Assembly: GCA_000827325.1 (NCBI GenBank) | Contig: KN832871.1 | Span: forward strand, 2,294,001-2,358,000 | Reading direction: 5' to 3' | DNA length: 64,000 nucleotides | Source of the DNA: Oidiodendron maius Zn | Taxonomy: Eukaryota; Ascomycota; Leotiomycetes; Myxotrichaceae | Shown: one piece after another, positions 22,539 to 34,020 of the stretch | Position numbering within the stretch: the stretch's first letter is position 1 | Layout of the letters: each line of letters opens with the position of its first letter | Made by a program: the position numbers and the translations under genes | The notes under the pieces: model-generated | What the model saw: the letters and a program-made list of their open reading frames with translations, nothing else | Told to the model about the DNA's origin: nothing | Databases searched by the model: none

Positions 22539-23882
22539 ATGTCGCGGGTCGCCTTCACCCCGCTTCAGTCGTTACAATCGACAGTCGACCCTCGTATTCA
22601 AGGGCTGGAAGCATGGGAATATGAATACTCTAATACTGAGACCGAGGTATGTAACTGATAACCGCAGCAAATATCCAGCTTGAACTAACCTCTGATGAAG
22701 ACGTATTATGTTACGCTAGACCTGACCACGCCGAACGTGGAGCCCAGACGGCGACCGAAAATCAATGCTACTAAGGCAGATACTAAAGGCAAATGGAAGA
22801 ATCATGGCATAGCCTCACAAAGGCGGGATAGACCCCCCTCTCCCAAAAGCTATCGAAATACAGAGGCTAGGGAAGACGATGCTACAACAACGCCGGTAGC
22901 CGAAGCCGAGAAATCGCAGAAGATTGATTCGCAGAAAATTGATTCGCAGAAGATTGGTGACGGCGATTCCAGGCCGAGAAGCCCGGAACATAGAGCATCG
23001 CCGAAAGAAGAGGACGGTGATGATGGGGAGGAGGCAGATCTGAAAGACAAAAACCACCGAGGACCAGACCCTGTCCAAATTCTCGATCTCCACAGTGACG
23101 CCCCAATGGTTTCGTACCGTGGGCAGGTATTCTCTTGTGAATGGGCGTCAAATACAGGGACCGAGCTTCTCTTTACGGCACGCGACCATGAGAGTCAGCT
23201 ACCAGTTCTCCGTGCACTCCCAGGAGAGGTCGACCTCCTGGCCGCCAGCTCTTGTCGCCTCATCCCCAAAGCCGTCACACTCGAGCCTAAATTTGGCACG
23301 CGAAGTCGAATGGCTACCGATCTTCCAGCTCGCTTCGAGCCTGGCCACAGCCGCTCGGCTGTCTCAATACCTGTTGGCCCGGCTGCGAGTCAGAAGCGGA
23401 AGGATCAAGCAAGGTTCCTCGAAAGACTTATGGCTATTAAGCAGGAGAAAGGAGAAGAGGATGAGGTTACAGTCATTGCTCAGAAGAGACAACTGAACAA
23501 TAAATGGAAGCTCATATGGCAGAAGAGGAGACAAATTGAGCGAACAAGATTAATGGGGTTCATTCGGGACAAAGCCAATGATCAATTCTCTTGGGAGGAA
23601 GTGGAGAAAGCTAGGCAGAGGTTGCAGGAGATAGACCGCGAAGATGGTATTTGGAATACCCAGACTCCAATGACGAGCGGTGGACATGAAAGCATGGCGT
23701 ATAGGAGTGGAAGGAAAAGAAAGGCGCCGCCCAATGCACTTAAAGCTGGTGCACGTACAGCGACCCCAACTATGTCAACACCTACCGTAGATTTGGAGGA
23801 TGAAGATGAATTGGATGTGAATATGGAACAGGAATATATAGAGGGCGAAGACGATGACGTGGAGGAAGATGAAGATCTGTAA
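22539..23882 (+). CDS. TFIIIC tau55-like subunit (RNA polymerase III factor)
   Basis: Exons 22539-22646 and 22701-23882 (intron gtatgt...tgaag, phase 0) give 429 residues. The splice junction recreates EYEYSNTETETYYVTLDLTT, the N-terminal signature of fungal tau55-like TFIIIC subunits. Further on, the core TFIIIC_sub6 fold is recognisable in SYRGQVFSCEWASNTGTELLFT (about residues 140-165), linked by an acidic/basic spacer containing three copies of a KIDSQ-like unit. The C-terminus is very acidic (ending EDDDVEEDED). TFIIIC binds the A and B boxes of tRNA genes and recruits TFIIIB. In Saccharomyces the homologous subunit also has a phosphatase-like domain, which is absent here. Confidence 0.88.
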
Positions 23883-24517
23883 CGCGAGGAGAATCCTAAA
23901 GGGTGAGGTTATTACTAGGATCCACTGCACGGCGTGGAGAATCTCTAACGTGCAATAACTTGTGTCTGATGCCTTTTCCTCACGATGGTGTTCACCATGA
24001 AGAAGCAGTTTATTTGTCTAAACAAGATCCTAACGTCCTACGTTGCCAAGAAGCTCTCGCTTGTTCCATGACTATAGTGTACTGTTCCACCAGAAACTTC
24101 TTCTCGTACATCTCGCTCATTCTAATTTAGATTTGCCATGTTCGATCGGAGCTCTCTGTGGCATCACGGTAGTTGTGGCTCTTTATGTGTTATATAATAT
24201 GCAGATCCTTCTAACGACCTGATACAGTCTCCAAGATGTGGCTCTATCCAGTCTTTGTCCGATTTGTCTGGCTATTCACAGCCTTCGATTTGGAAGATTC
24301 GACCATGTCTTCGAAATACCATCGGAATAATGGCGATGATACTAGACAGCATGCTTACAATAATCAATTTCCTATATAATGCCCCTCCAATCTCTCTTTT
24401 CTCCCTCCAGCCAGGATTCTGAATCCTTTGCCTGTTTATTCCTTGATCGGACTCGTCAAAGGATATCCAAACTATCGAACAACACTTTTATCAACCTTAA
24501 CAACCTTGCCATTTAAT
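23883..24517. other. Intergenic region
   Basis: 635 bases, no supported gene. The frame 23903-24130 has no recognisable features. Confidence 0.45.
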
Positions 24518-26387
24518 ATGACCGATCTTCAAGTTAACTTGGTCGACCCTATGGGCGTTGAAGCACCCAGTGCTCACAAAACAATCCGTATCTCCCGTCC
24601 CTGCTGTGGTAAACTTAGGACGTTAGACATATCTCTTGTTCGCACCATACGGGTTCCAGACAACGAGCGCACCTACGAACTTCCTCCTGACTTAGGAAGA
24701 TTTCCTATTTACAATGTTGAAGATTACAGCTCCAAACTACCGCCTTCTCTTGTGAAAAAGGGCGGTCTTTTTATCCCCCTTTATCGTAAGTGGCAAAATT
24801 TCGATATCTAAGACCCATCAGCTAACAGATCCATAATTAGAGCGAGAAGCTATGTGGATCAATTTCACTTGTCGCCATCCTTTTGCGGTCAAAGTCATCC
24901 TGGGTGGCGTGAACGCTGTCTCCGGCAACCCTAGCAAGGCTCAACTTCAGGGAATAATCACTCGTCAACGATCCCATTTGGCGAAGAGCCAGTCAGCTCA
25001 GGATTACCTCGTGCCTCCGGCACAGCTGTGGCTTGATGGGGTCGCCACTGGTGACGGAAAGGTCATGCAGTTTGTCGCTACTCCAGTCAATTCCGGCTAT
25101 TCAGTAGAGGCCCAGGTCACCGGTGCTGAAGACATTGCGGGCATTCAGTTCGAGGTCACGCCAAAGCATCAGGATTCGTACATCCCAATAAAACCCACAA
25201 GCACTGAGTCACCAGCGTCATCAATCTTCGTTAAGACGCTGACAGGGAAACGTCATCACCTGCATGTGGCCCCTTGCTACACAGTTGGTGATGTTAAAGA
25301 ATTGATACAGGCGTGTGAGGGGGTTTCGCCAGACCAGCAACGACTATTACATTCTGGAAAGGCATTGCCAGATTGCAACCGTTAGTTCCATCAAACACAT
25401 TGTTCGCATAGGATTCTAACCGTCATCCAGATGAACTTCTCTCAAACTGTGAAATTTCTGAGGTAGGTTTCTCACAATATTCTCATACTTATGCCGAACA
25501 TTTATTCTTTGTGGCTTCAAAAGCATTTCGAGTTCAAAGTTTTGCATCGAGTTCGCTCGGCTCTTTGCCCTCTGATCGCAAGTGCCTCTCACTTTCACGC
25601 CTATTGATATCGTTCTCTAATCTTTGCTTGCCTCTTGCCCTCATCTCTGTTCTTAACTTGCTCATCTCCGTCTTGGTATTGTCATCTCTTCTCATCTACA
25701 TCTCATTCCTATATTTGTCACCATGTAATTTCTCTATCTGGTCACCTTTGTCTTCTTAGCTTGCATTTGCTATGCACCAATATAGCGTCCAATATGACTC
25801 TCATAGTTCTAATTTGGCTTAACTTGACAAAAGCTACTTGCGCTAACTCTGATTAACAGGGCTCCGTTATTCACCTTGCCCTTAAAATCGGAGGTGGTGG
25901 AGCTACCATACCTGCCACAGGGCCTAACGAAGATGAAGTAAAAGAGGTTACACTTGGAGCGGGTGGGCTCATTGAACAGGTCATCCATAGTGACAGCAAC
26001 CCTAATTCCTGGGACGCAGAGAAGACGATTCTCTTCAATCTTCAGCTTTTCGATGCCTCTTGTTTTAAATACATTCTAGGTATCGACCCGCCCAAGACGC
26101 CGATCACAGCGGCAACTTATGCCAAGTATGGATATCCATTCTTCCATCTTTATGAGCAACCAAGCGGCATTTACGGAGAACTTCATTTGGACAGCATAGG
26201 TGCTCTGGATAGGAGAGACGGTATCTATTCCTCCATCCATGAGGAGGAGAAGGATCTCACATTTCCAAGCGTTGATATCGTGAGACGGGGGACCAACGCG
26301 GTCACGCTGAATACGGTTGATGAGAAGACCAAGTTCGTTCCATTCCAGGAGCTGTCGGGTCGCCTGAAAACGTTACATTTATCATAA
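24518..26387 (+). CDS. Protein with internal ubiquitin-like domain
   Basis: Exons 24518-24785, 24841-25380, 25431-25462 and 25860-26387 join in phase to 455 residues. The N-terminal 200 residues contain LPPSLVKKGGLFIPLYQREAMWINF and a VKVILGGVNAVSG segment, a pattern I know from uncharacterised fungal proteins. Residues about 205-290 are clearly a ubiquitin fold: SIFVKTLTGK, then SPDQQRLLHSGKALPD, then SVIHLALKIGGGG, close to ubiquitin itself. It differs from ubiquitin in being internal. The C-terminal 165 residues include ILGIDPPKTPITAATYAK and FFHLYEQPSGIYGE. No transmembrane segment is seen. Intron 3 is unusually long (397 nt). The function is unknown; a link to ubiquitin signalling is inferred only from the fold. 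Confidence 0.87.
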
Positions 26388-27942
26388 GAACATATCGAAT
26401 GAATGAATCCGTAGGGGAAAAGGGAATAAAGGCGGAAAATATTTGGCGTTTGGGGTTCAGGTTGCCAGGAGGGCCAAGGGAGACTAATAGCGTTACCAAG
26501 ACATCAATTTCCAATTTTCAATACTGTTCACCCTATCGGCCTTCTGTCCGAGTATTACTCCGTCCAATTTGACGGTTTCCGAGTCGTCATATATTATTAC
26601 CTGCCATTATCTGCTGCCCCTAGCTGGCTACCTCGGCCCTTCTCCCGGCTTCTTAGCTCGCGGCATCCGTGCCAACTCAAGGCAAGCCCAATTTCTATAA
26701 ATAATCAAGCTCTATCCAGCTCCCAATGCAGGCTTATCTTGCAGCAGTACATTGCGGGGGTCAAACAATCGGATGATCTGCCAAGATGATCAGTCAGCCG
26801 ACAACATAGAAGCCACATGGAAGGCTCCGAATACATACATTATGCAGATAAACTTAAGGCTCAATGTTGATTGTAAGACACTACCATCTATTTCGATCCC
26901 GTGCTAAAAATACATGTGCAAGTCTGAATACTCAAATAGACCCTCGGCTTGAACAAAAATAGCAGCAAACCCTGGCGCCCCCCTCCAAAATGATTCTGGT
27001 AAACACTCAATATATCGTGATCACATGACCGAATGCTTCTTCTCCCCGTCCTCCCATATATACCTTATTTGTACCATATATTTCAGACTAGTAGAAATTC
27101 TCTCATCAATAACATGTGGCTCCGGCAAGTCGCAGCTCAGAATAGCTGTATGCTCGCTGAAGCCCTCACGCTATATTTAAATTACGTGGTTTGGTGCTTG
27201 GTATGCCAAAGTTGGATGAGTCCTTTATGGCCTCTCTTCGCGCTTGCTCTTTCGATCGTTGCGCTTCCAGCAATGTGGTCTGCGTTAGAACTTCCTTTAT
27301 AGTACCTCAGCTGAATACCCACTCCGTGGCGTCTATTCAAGGATGCCCACATCCTTGAGCCTCGGACACTAGGAGCATCATCGCGTGTATGTGGTACGTG
27401 AAGCTGTAGCTTAAATCAGGTGAACTCTCGGGCAATTGTCTCGGGTCCACCTGGGTCGTAGTCGAATCCAGGGCGCCTGTAATTTAATGTAGTTACAGCC
27501 TTCATATGGCTGATGTCCAGTACCTGTAAAACATGGACTAACGAGCGACTGGTAGGAGTACCTTGATATAGGACCTCCAAATAGATACAACGCGGTGGTT
27601 GAAGCGAGTGTGTTGAGGGGGTTTCAATTAAATCCCTCATGGGGACGAAAAATAAAATAACTCAATTCTTGTGAAGAGTCAGCCTCCCGCCCAGCTCGAG
27701 GCTCGGGCTGAACTTACAGAAAGACTTTGCCGCGCAGAGGAGGGTCGGTTGCCAGGCTTTGAGCCCCTCTTCGGCGCAGCCTTCGAGCGGACCTGCAGAG
27801 TGTCGACCGAGGAAGGGAGGGATATCGATGGGCTTTGAACGATCCATGGGGTCCACCCCCCATGCCATGTTTGCAGTTCGACGCCATCGGGCGTGGGGTA
27901 AAGGGCCAACTGTTGGTTTGTCAGTGTCGCGAGGACACCAAG
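26388..27942. other. Intergenic region, 1.55 kb
   Basis: No confidently supported gene. A frame from an ATG at about 27114 to 27302 (plus) would encode about 62 residues with hydrophobic character, but it has no other support. 27679-27942 (minus) is an open continuation of the Zn2Cys6 gene beyond its stop and is described there. Confidence 0.4.
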
Positions 27943-28777
27943 CTATTGAGGATTATCGGGCTCACAGAATTGAAAGAGATCTGGGTTTAGTGACGACGGT
28001 TCTAGAGGCAAACCACTCATCGTCTCATAGGAAGAACTCAGTCCAATAAATTCTCGTGACTCGGTGTTTGAGGGAGACCAGTCCGCCTGCGTCGTGGGAA
28101 CAGGAGGGTAGTAACTTGAATAGCTTTGTTGCCCACCTGCCGCGGCGGGGGCCTGTTGAGATGGGAGATATGCTCCGTTGGTAGTTGGTGGGTAGTAAGT
28201 TGGTGATGTGCTGTACTGGCTTTGCTGATTATAATTGACAGACTGCAATGAACTGTAATAGATATCTGGGGAACTGGGATAGGTAGATTGCTCAAGTGGA
28301 AGTGCAGGATACTCCGCTGCATTACTCAAAGATCCGTAAGGAGAATGCGAACCCCTTTGGACCTGTTCGGATGCGACCATCTGCTCATCCATCTTAGGGG
28401 TAGTACGGCCGTGATCAGCCCCATGAACGTGCTCTGCGGGAGACCCCCTCCTATCAACTGATGTTAGTAAAAACATGTTTCCTACGAAACGCCATATATG
28501 GCGCTCTCAGGGAGCCGAACCTGGACACTTTGGCACTCGAGCTCTCGTGCGAGAGATATGTGCAAGCCACGGGAGGGTAACGCCTGGCACAATTACTGCA
28601 CGGCCGGTCTTTGGTTTGGTTGCACTGTGATGGAGAAGTCAGAAAAGTGGACATTCATCTTTCAGAGTTAGAGGCGCCTCCAACCCGCTGAGCACATACT
28701 TTTTGCTTTCTTCTGCGACACTCCGTGCAGGAAGTCAGAGTTCGCTGCCGTGAACGCAGGCTCGCTGAACCATGCAT
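27943..28777 (-). CDS. Zn2Cys6 transcription factor (truncated or short form)
   Basis: Exons 28777-28700, 28624-28521 and 28450-27943 give about 229 residues. Intron 1 (75 nt) splits the zinc cluster; joining restores CTECRRRKQKC and CSNCARRYPPVAC, the six cysteines of a binuclear GAL4-type DNA-binding domain at residues 17-47. The second intron was placed at gttcgg...gatag, because a tactaac branch site lies 13 nt before that acceptor. The rest is Ser/Tyr/Gln-rich, with Tyr-Pro-rich stretches. No fungal-specific regulatory middle homology domain is present. The frame ends at a TAG (27943-27945), but the same frame stays open for 88 more codons down to 27679, including LALYPTPDGVELQTWH. It may be a short regulator, or the TAG may be a nonsense mutation. 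Confidence 0.83.
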
Positions 28778-31700
28778 CCCGATGGTTGCAGTAATGAAAA
28801 TAACTGGAGATGGGTGAGTTTGGAAATATATCGGAAGGCAAAAGTCTGGTGTCTGAGCAGCAAGTGTCTGGATTGGAGAGAGGCATTTCCTAACTTTTGG
28901 AGATACTATGGATGGCTTAAAAGGAAAAGACATGAGAGGTTTTCCAGGGTCGTGACGGTTAGATTGGCCAATGGGCAAGGACCCTCTTCAGCCTGGAAAC
29001 CCATCCCGCACAGCTGAGTCTGTCTCCCGAAGGTACACGAATAGAAGCCGAACCGGTTCAGTGAAACACGGCCCAACAACCTGACTCTGATGAAGGGATG
29101 ACCGCGAGCAGAAGTTTCATTCTGACGGGGCAGCGGGACCCGCGACTACGCGGCCCAGGGTTGCTTGATGTTCGATCAGACAGATTGGCGTCCAGGTCGA
29201 ATCAAACCCTCCGATAGTCAGCTCTTGTTCACTGTTCGTCCGACCCGTCATTTTAGCCCAGTGAGCTGAAGTGGCTCTCTTGAATTTGCCCTTGTGTCTG
29301 GGCGATGCTGGGGAATTGCTGCAATCCCGTTGGGCAGGGGGACGAGGTAGTCGGTAAGGTAGGCATCAGTGGTTAAGAATAGAAACAGCCCAGAGAGCCT
29401 CGCTGTTCCCCTCAAAGCGTCTTGGCTCCAGTGCTGGTTTTCCAACGATCCTTCGGTATAACCCTGCTAGTCTTCATGTCCCGGTCAGCATCCTGCCTAT
29501 TCGCCAGCCCTGTCTCGAAGTGGCATGCTAGCTGAGACCTCCACAATGCCATCCAACCACCGGAAATATTCTAGACACTGGCGTCGATCTGGTGTAGTAT
29601 TACCGGTGCCACGCATTCTCCCGTGCCCATTGCTCGGATTGTACGAGCAGCACGCCAGCCGCACCCATTGGCCCCGGCTAATCGTCGGCATCGCCGAACC
29701 TCTGGAATATTGTCAGTCTGGGATTGCCGGACGCCCTCCATCTTCCATGCTTCTGCGTCCCGGTTTGACGAGCTCGTCGGACGTCCCTTTGCGGATGTAT
29801 CCGCAGCTGATGCTCCCGCAGAGGGCAAACAAAGATAGCAATTCTATATCTAGCAGCCTCCAGATTTAGTGCCCCGGCCCAGAAGCGGTATGCGGTACAC
29901 GGTATGCTTCGAGGCATCGGTCGCTGGAACTCCTATCTGCAGGCGGCGACATGGGGGGCTGCCTAGATGGTCCTAGCACGACCACGACCTGGGCGCCCGC
30001 GAAAAGGTGCCGTATTGGGCGCGGGCATGGGTCTTCGTCTGAACAGCGCTGCTCTGGAGGTGGACCGTGAGTATCCCGATGGCGCGTATGTTTGGCGGTA
30101 CTCCTCCCAGGAACCCCTCGGTTCCTACTGCCCCTCAGTGCTTTTCAGGGCAAGTCTGTACAGTACCATGAGATGCATAGCATGGCGCCCGACATTAAAC
30201 TTGAGCAAGGCCTAGAAGCAGCTTTTCGGAAATTTTTTAAAAAAGGCATATGTCTTGCGTAGGCTTACTGCGCCCATAAGGCAGTCGGAGGAACTCATTA
30301 CTGAGAGGTAAGAAGGCTCAGAAATGACGCAGGAGGGGAGCCTGGCACGCGCTACACCGTTTACCAATTGAAGCAGACTATCGCCAGATTAGTAAGGATA
30401 CCTGGGCGGACCTCCTCCCTAATATCTAAAGTGGAAGGAGTTGAGCACGGGAGCCCATTATTTAGAGGGCCTAGCAACTTGGCCCAGCACCGCGATCCAG
30501 AGCGAGCAGGACACACCGCTCATGTGCCACAGATGCCCAGAAAGGTTGTCGTGTCGCGTCCAGGGTTCGACAGAACTCTGGCATTCGCAGACGACCAGGT
30601 TATTCGCATTTCGTAAAGCAGCACGTAGAACGCGCATCGGATGCAGCGTTCCCACCATCCCTACTCCAGCAATACCGAAGAAATCTGTTGCCAAATATAA
30701 GTGCGGCAGGCGGGACTCGAATCTCGGAGAGAGCTCATGGGCAGGTTCGAAACGACGTCAACGGCCATGTGGCATATGCAAAACGGCTAGAGAGTCGTCC
30801 CGGGGGAAAGGCAGCTGCTTGGGGAGATATTTTTGGGACCGTAGGAGCCAGAAAAATTGCCGTAGAGCACACGAGCCTTTGGCCAAGGACCAACTCGGCC
30901 GCGATGGCAGTTACGAGTCTGTGAGCTACTGGCGATGAAGATCATCGTCAGTCAGCCCTACCTCAGCCTCTCTGTTGTGCTGTGTTGTCCTGTAGGACGT
31001 CGGACTCGATGCTCACTGCCTGACAGACTCCATCGCAGAATCACCCCTAAAATGGGCATTGAGTTCTGGGGCAGACGACGCCCGCAAAACGTGGAAGCCA
31101 AGTACCTTTGGGGGCGGGAAGTTCTCATGAACCCCCCAAGAAAAGACCAGGGAATCCCGATGTCCCGCAAGGCTGACCCGGCGAGTCCACAGTCCAGCCA
31201 ATGGAAGGGCGTGGCCCCGATCGTCCCGCTAGAGCGTGGGTGCGCCCTTGGATGTGACACAAAAGTCTTGGCCAGGGGGAAGGTTCTGCGCGCGGTGCTG
31301 TGAGCCTTTGGCCCGGTCGTGCAGCATACAGATACATACTGTACTCCTTCGAGCAAGGCAGACGCACTGATTGCTGGGAGTCCCGGTGCAGAAGGAAGGG
31401 TGTTCGGGGGCCCAGCTGTGACGTCCAAAATAACGATGTCGAAGGCGTTTAGTGGCCAGTCCCAAAATAGAAACCGAAGCGGGATGAAGCGAAGTGGGAG
31501 GGGGGGGTGGAGGGGGAAAGGGGCAGCATGTGCCGCTGACTCATCGCCTTCTTCTTGGGACGCCGCCTCCCGCTCTACTCGCCCTCGCTCTCCTCCTCGT
31601 CCTCTCCTGTGTTACAGATTCTTACAGAGGAGCAGGAATTTCCAGAAATCGTAAATGGTTTCTCGCTGGCCCTGTCCGGCCTGCCCGAGAGCATGAATTT

Positions 31701-34020
31701 TGTTTCCTTGCGCCGTTTTCCCAACTCATCTATATCGATCCCTCGTCTGCATGTCCTTGAGATATCTCCCGGTCTTCATGCCCTTGTAAAGCCCCTCCCC
31801 CCATTTCCCAACACCTCGCTGCCCAGTTCCTTCTAGCGGGACATAATCCTCCGCTATGACGAGGACTTGCCATCCCGTCCTCACAGATCGGATCCGGGGC
31901 ATGTAACGTGCCGCCCCCTCCTAATTATTTCCGCCCGGCTACGCTTCTGCAGCGATCCGTCGTCGTGCGAGGATTAAGAATCTGACTGGGTCATGTGTAG
32001 AAGGCCGAATCATTCTAACGCTCCCGCTGTGCAGTCTCAATGGCTGGCTCACAAACACGGCCCAGCACATGGCGGGCTGTTGATCTTGAACCCATTCTAT
32101 ATTTATCTCTTGGGAATCGTCCAGTACATCCAATGCCGGGCCGCCCAATACGCGAGGGTCCACGTTGGGGCCAGTTTGCACTGGCCGATCTTAATAGAGC
32201 TTCCCTAATTGGTAGCAGTCTCAATGCCTCGGTGTGCAATTAAACTCCGAGAACCCAGTTGGTTGGTAATTTTGTCGATACTCGGAGCATAGGTAGGCTC
32301 CGTTTGGAAGTGAAAAACTTAGGCTCAAGACCATGAGATCCAGACGGCCTGTGACTGACTTCCGTTCTCCGGGGAGACTTTATCAAGAAGACTTTTCTAA
32401 TCCTCTCCGCCGGGCCGTTTCATCGCGCCGACTACAGAGTAAGGGCTTATGCTGATATGGAAAAATGGTGTGGCAAAATGAGTAATGCCCAACTCCGTTT
32501 GAGGTAAAATACGATGTTCGGGAGAAAGTGAACAAAAATCCCACTTCCAACGATTGAAACGCAATTGACGGTAAAGTAATTGCGTGACCAAGGATGCGTT
32601 CGAGATCCAGGTACTTGCCGTGAAGCTAGCGATTAGATTAGCAAGATGTGGATCGATATACCGTGCCGTCTAGTTTTAGGATGTGGATCAACGGGGAGAG
32701 AAATGATGCTTGCTTTCCTCCCCGATGCTTCATCTTCTGCTGACTCGACTGTCGTTGAAATCTATTTATCCATCTATGTCTCGATGATCAATCAGGATCT
32801 TTACTCAGCAAGAGAGCCGACTTCTTGTATGAAGGGTGCGATGATGACTGTCTTGTTATAACTGTCTTTCGCCTATACCGGTCCATTCAGCGACCATTGC
32901 GTTTAGAAACCACTGCTCCAGATGCGTCTCTCAATTGAGCCCGTTCTAATATCAATTAGCCCTGAGTCAACTGACCTGAAAGCCCTCAGCCCTGAACCAG
33001 AACATCTTGTCCAGCAGATGAAACACCTTGCACTGACATCACAGGTCATAACATTGATCGAGAAGGGTGGTTGATCATGCCGACCTCACCTCGGCTTTTG
33101 AAAGAGAAGAATAGGTAAGTCTTTGGCTCGAAGATTCTGGGATAGCACTGACTAAAAGGTTGCTAGATAAGACCGGCAAGAAAGGATCTTTAAGATAAGC
33201 CGTTCCAAGCCAGCGGTACACCCAATTTATTAATGAAAAAAGTCGGATCCTGTCTCCTCCGAGAGAATTATACAATCCGTCTATCCACATATGCATGTCT
33301 CCGTCCGGATCGCTCGATCCGGCAACCGTTCTCACCCACAAACCCCCCCGCCTTGCCCTCGATCCCACCGACTATCGTACACTGTGGGGGGCACAAGACT
33401 GTTGCATCCTGTATTATTGCGGTTGGTTTATCCACCCTCGTCCCGCCCCATCACCATGCGTGGTGATCGCGTGGGAGAATTCCGGGGGTTCGGAACCCCC
33501 CCCTAATACCTTTCCCAGCTCCCGTGTGGCTTCCGTTCGTGCACACGCCGATGAGTGGCAGCTGCGCCATCCCAGTGGAAAGCCGTGGATCTTCTAGGCT
33601 GGCGTCCGGCAGTTGAGAATGTGACCTAATACCCCAATAGCAGATTGCTTTGGGCTTCACTTAACCTTAAGCATCCCGTGGGTTGAGCTGCTTTATGTTT
33701 TACCGATTTCAAGGCTGGATGATCGATAATAGGACGATTAGATGGCAAGTGCTACATTCTCTCTCTCAAGGAAGAGCATCAAAGATGCCGCAGCGGTATA
33801 TATTCTGGAAGCTTCAAAAGTAGCCACAGAGTGTCAACGGAGCAAAAAGGGTACATTTAGGTTAAGAGGATGTGTATGGATTCAGTTTTACCAATGTAGA
33901 ATCAATTAAGTTCGACGGTTCAGCATGCATTTCAGCTCGGATTACCTTTGCCCTGGATATGACCAGTCACAGACCTCTCCCTGACGCCTGAAGTTACACG
34001 AGCCAAACGCTAGTTCCCGA
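28778..34020. other. 5.2 kb gene-poor region
   Basis: Read on both strands, this stretch gives only short overlapping frames (the longest, 30441-30938 plus, is 165 codons) with no domain, no signal peptide and no convincing splice chain. Base composition is not AT-rich, unlike the eroded islands elsewhere. It may hold long promoters, non-coding transcripts or the remains of genes too altered to recognise. A G-rich run lies at about 31494-31530. Confidence 0.4.

Noticed and set aside
30715-30745. Minus-strand GATTCGAGTCC resembling a Pol III B-box
   Set aside because: The flanks do not form a T-arm stem and no acceptor pairing or A-box is present.
30441-30938. 165-codon plus-strand frame in the gene-poor gap
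   Set aside because: No domain, a mix of Arg/Ser/Gly without conserved pattern, and overlapping frames on the other strand.
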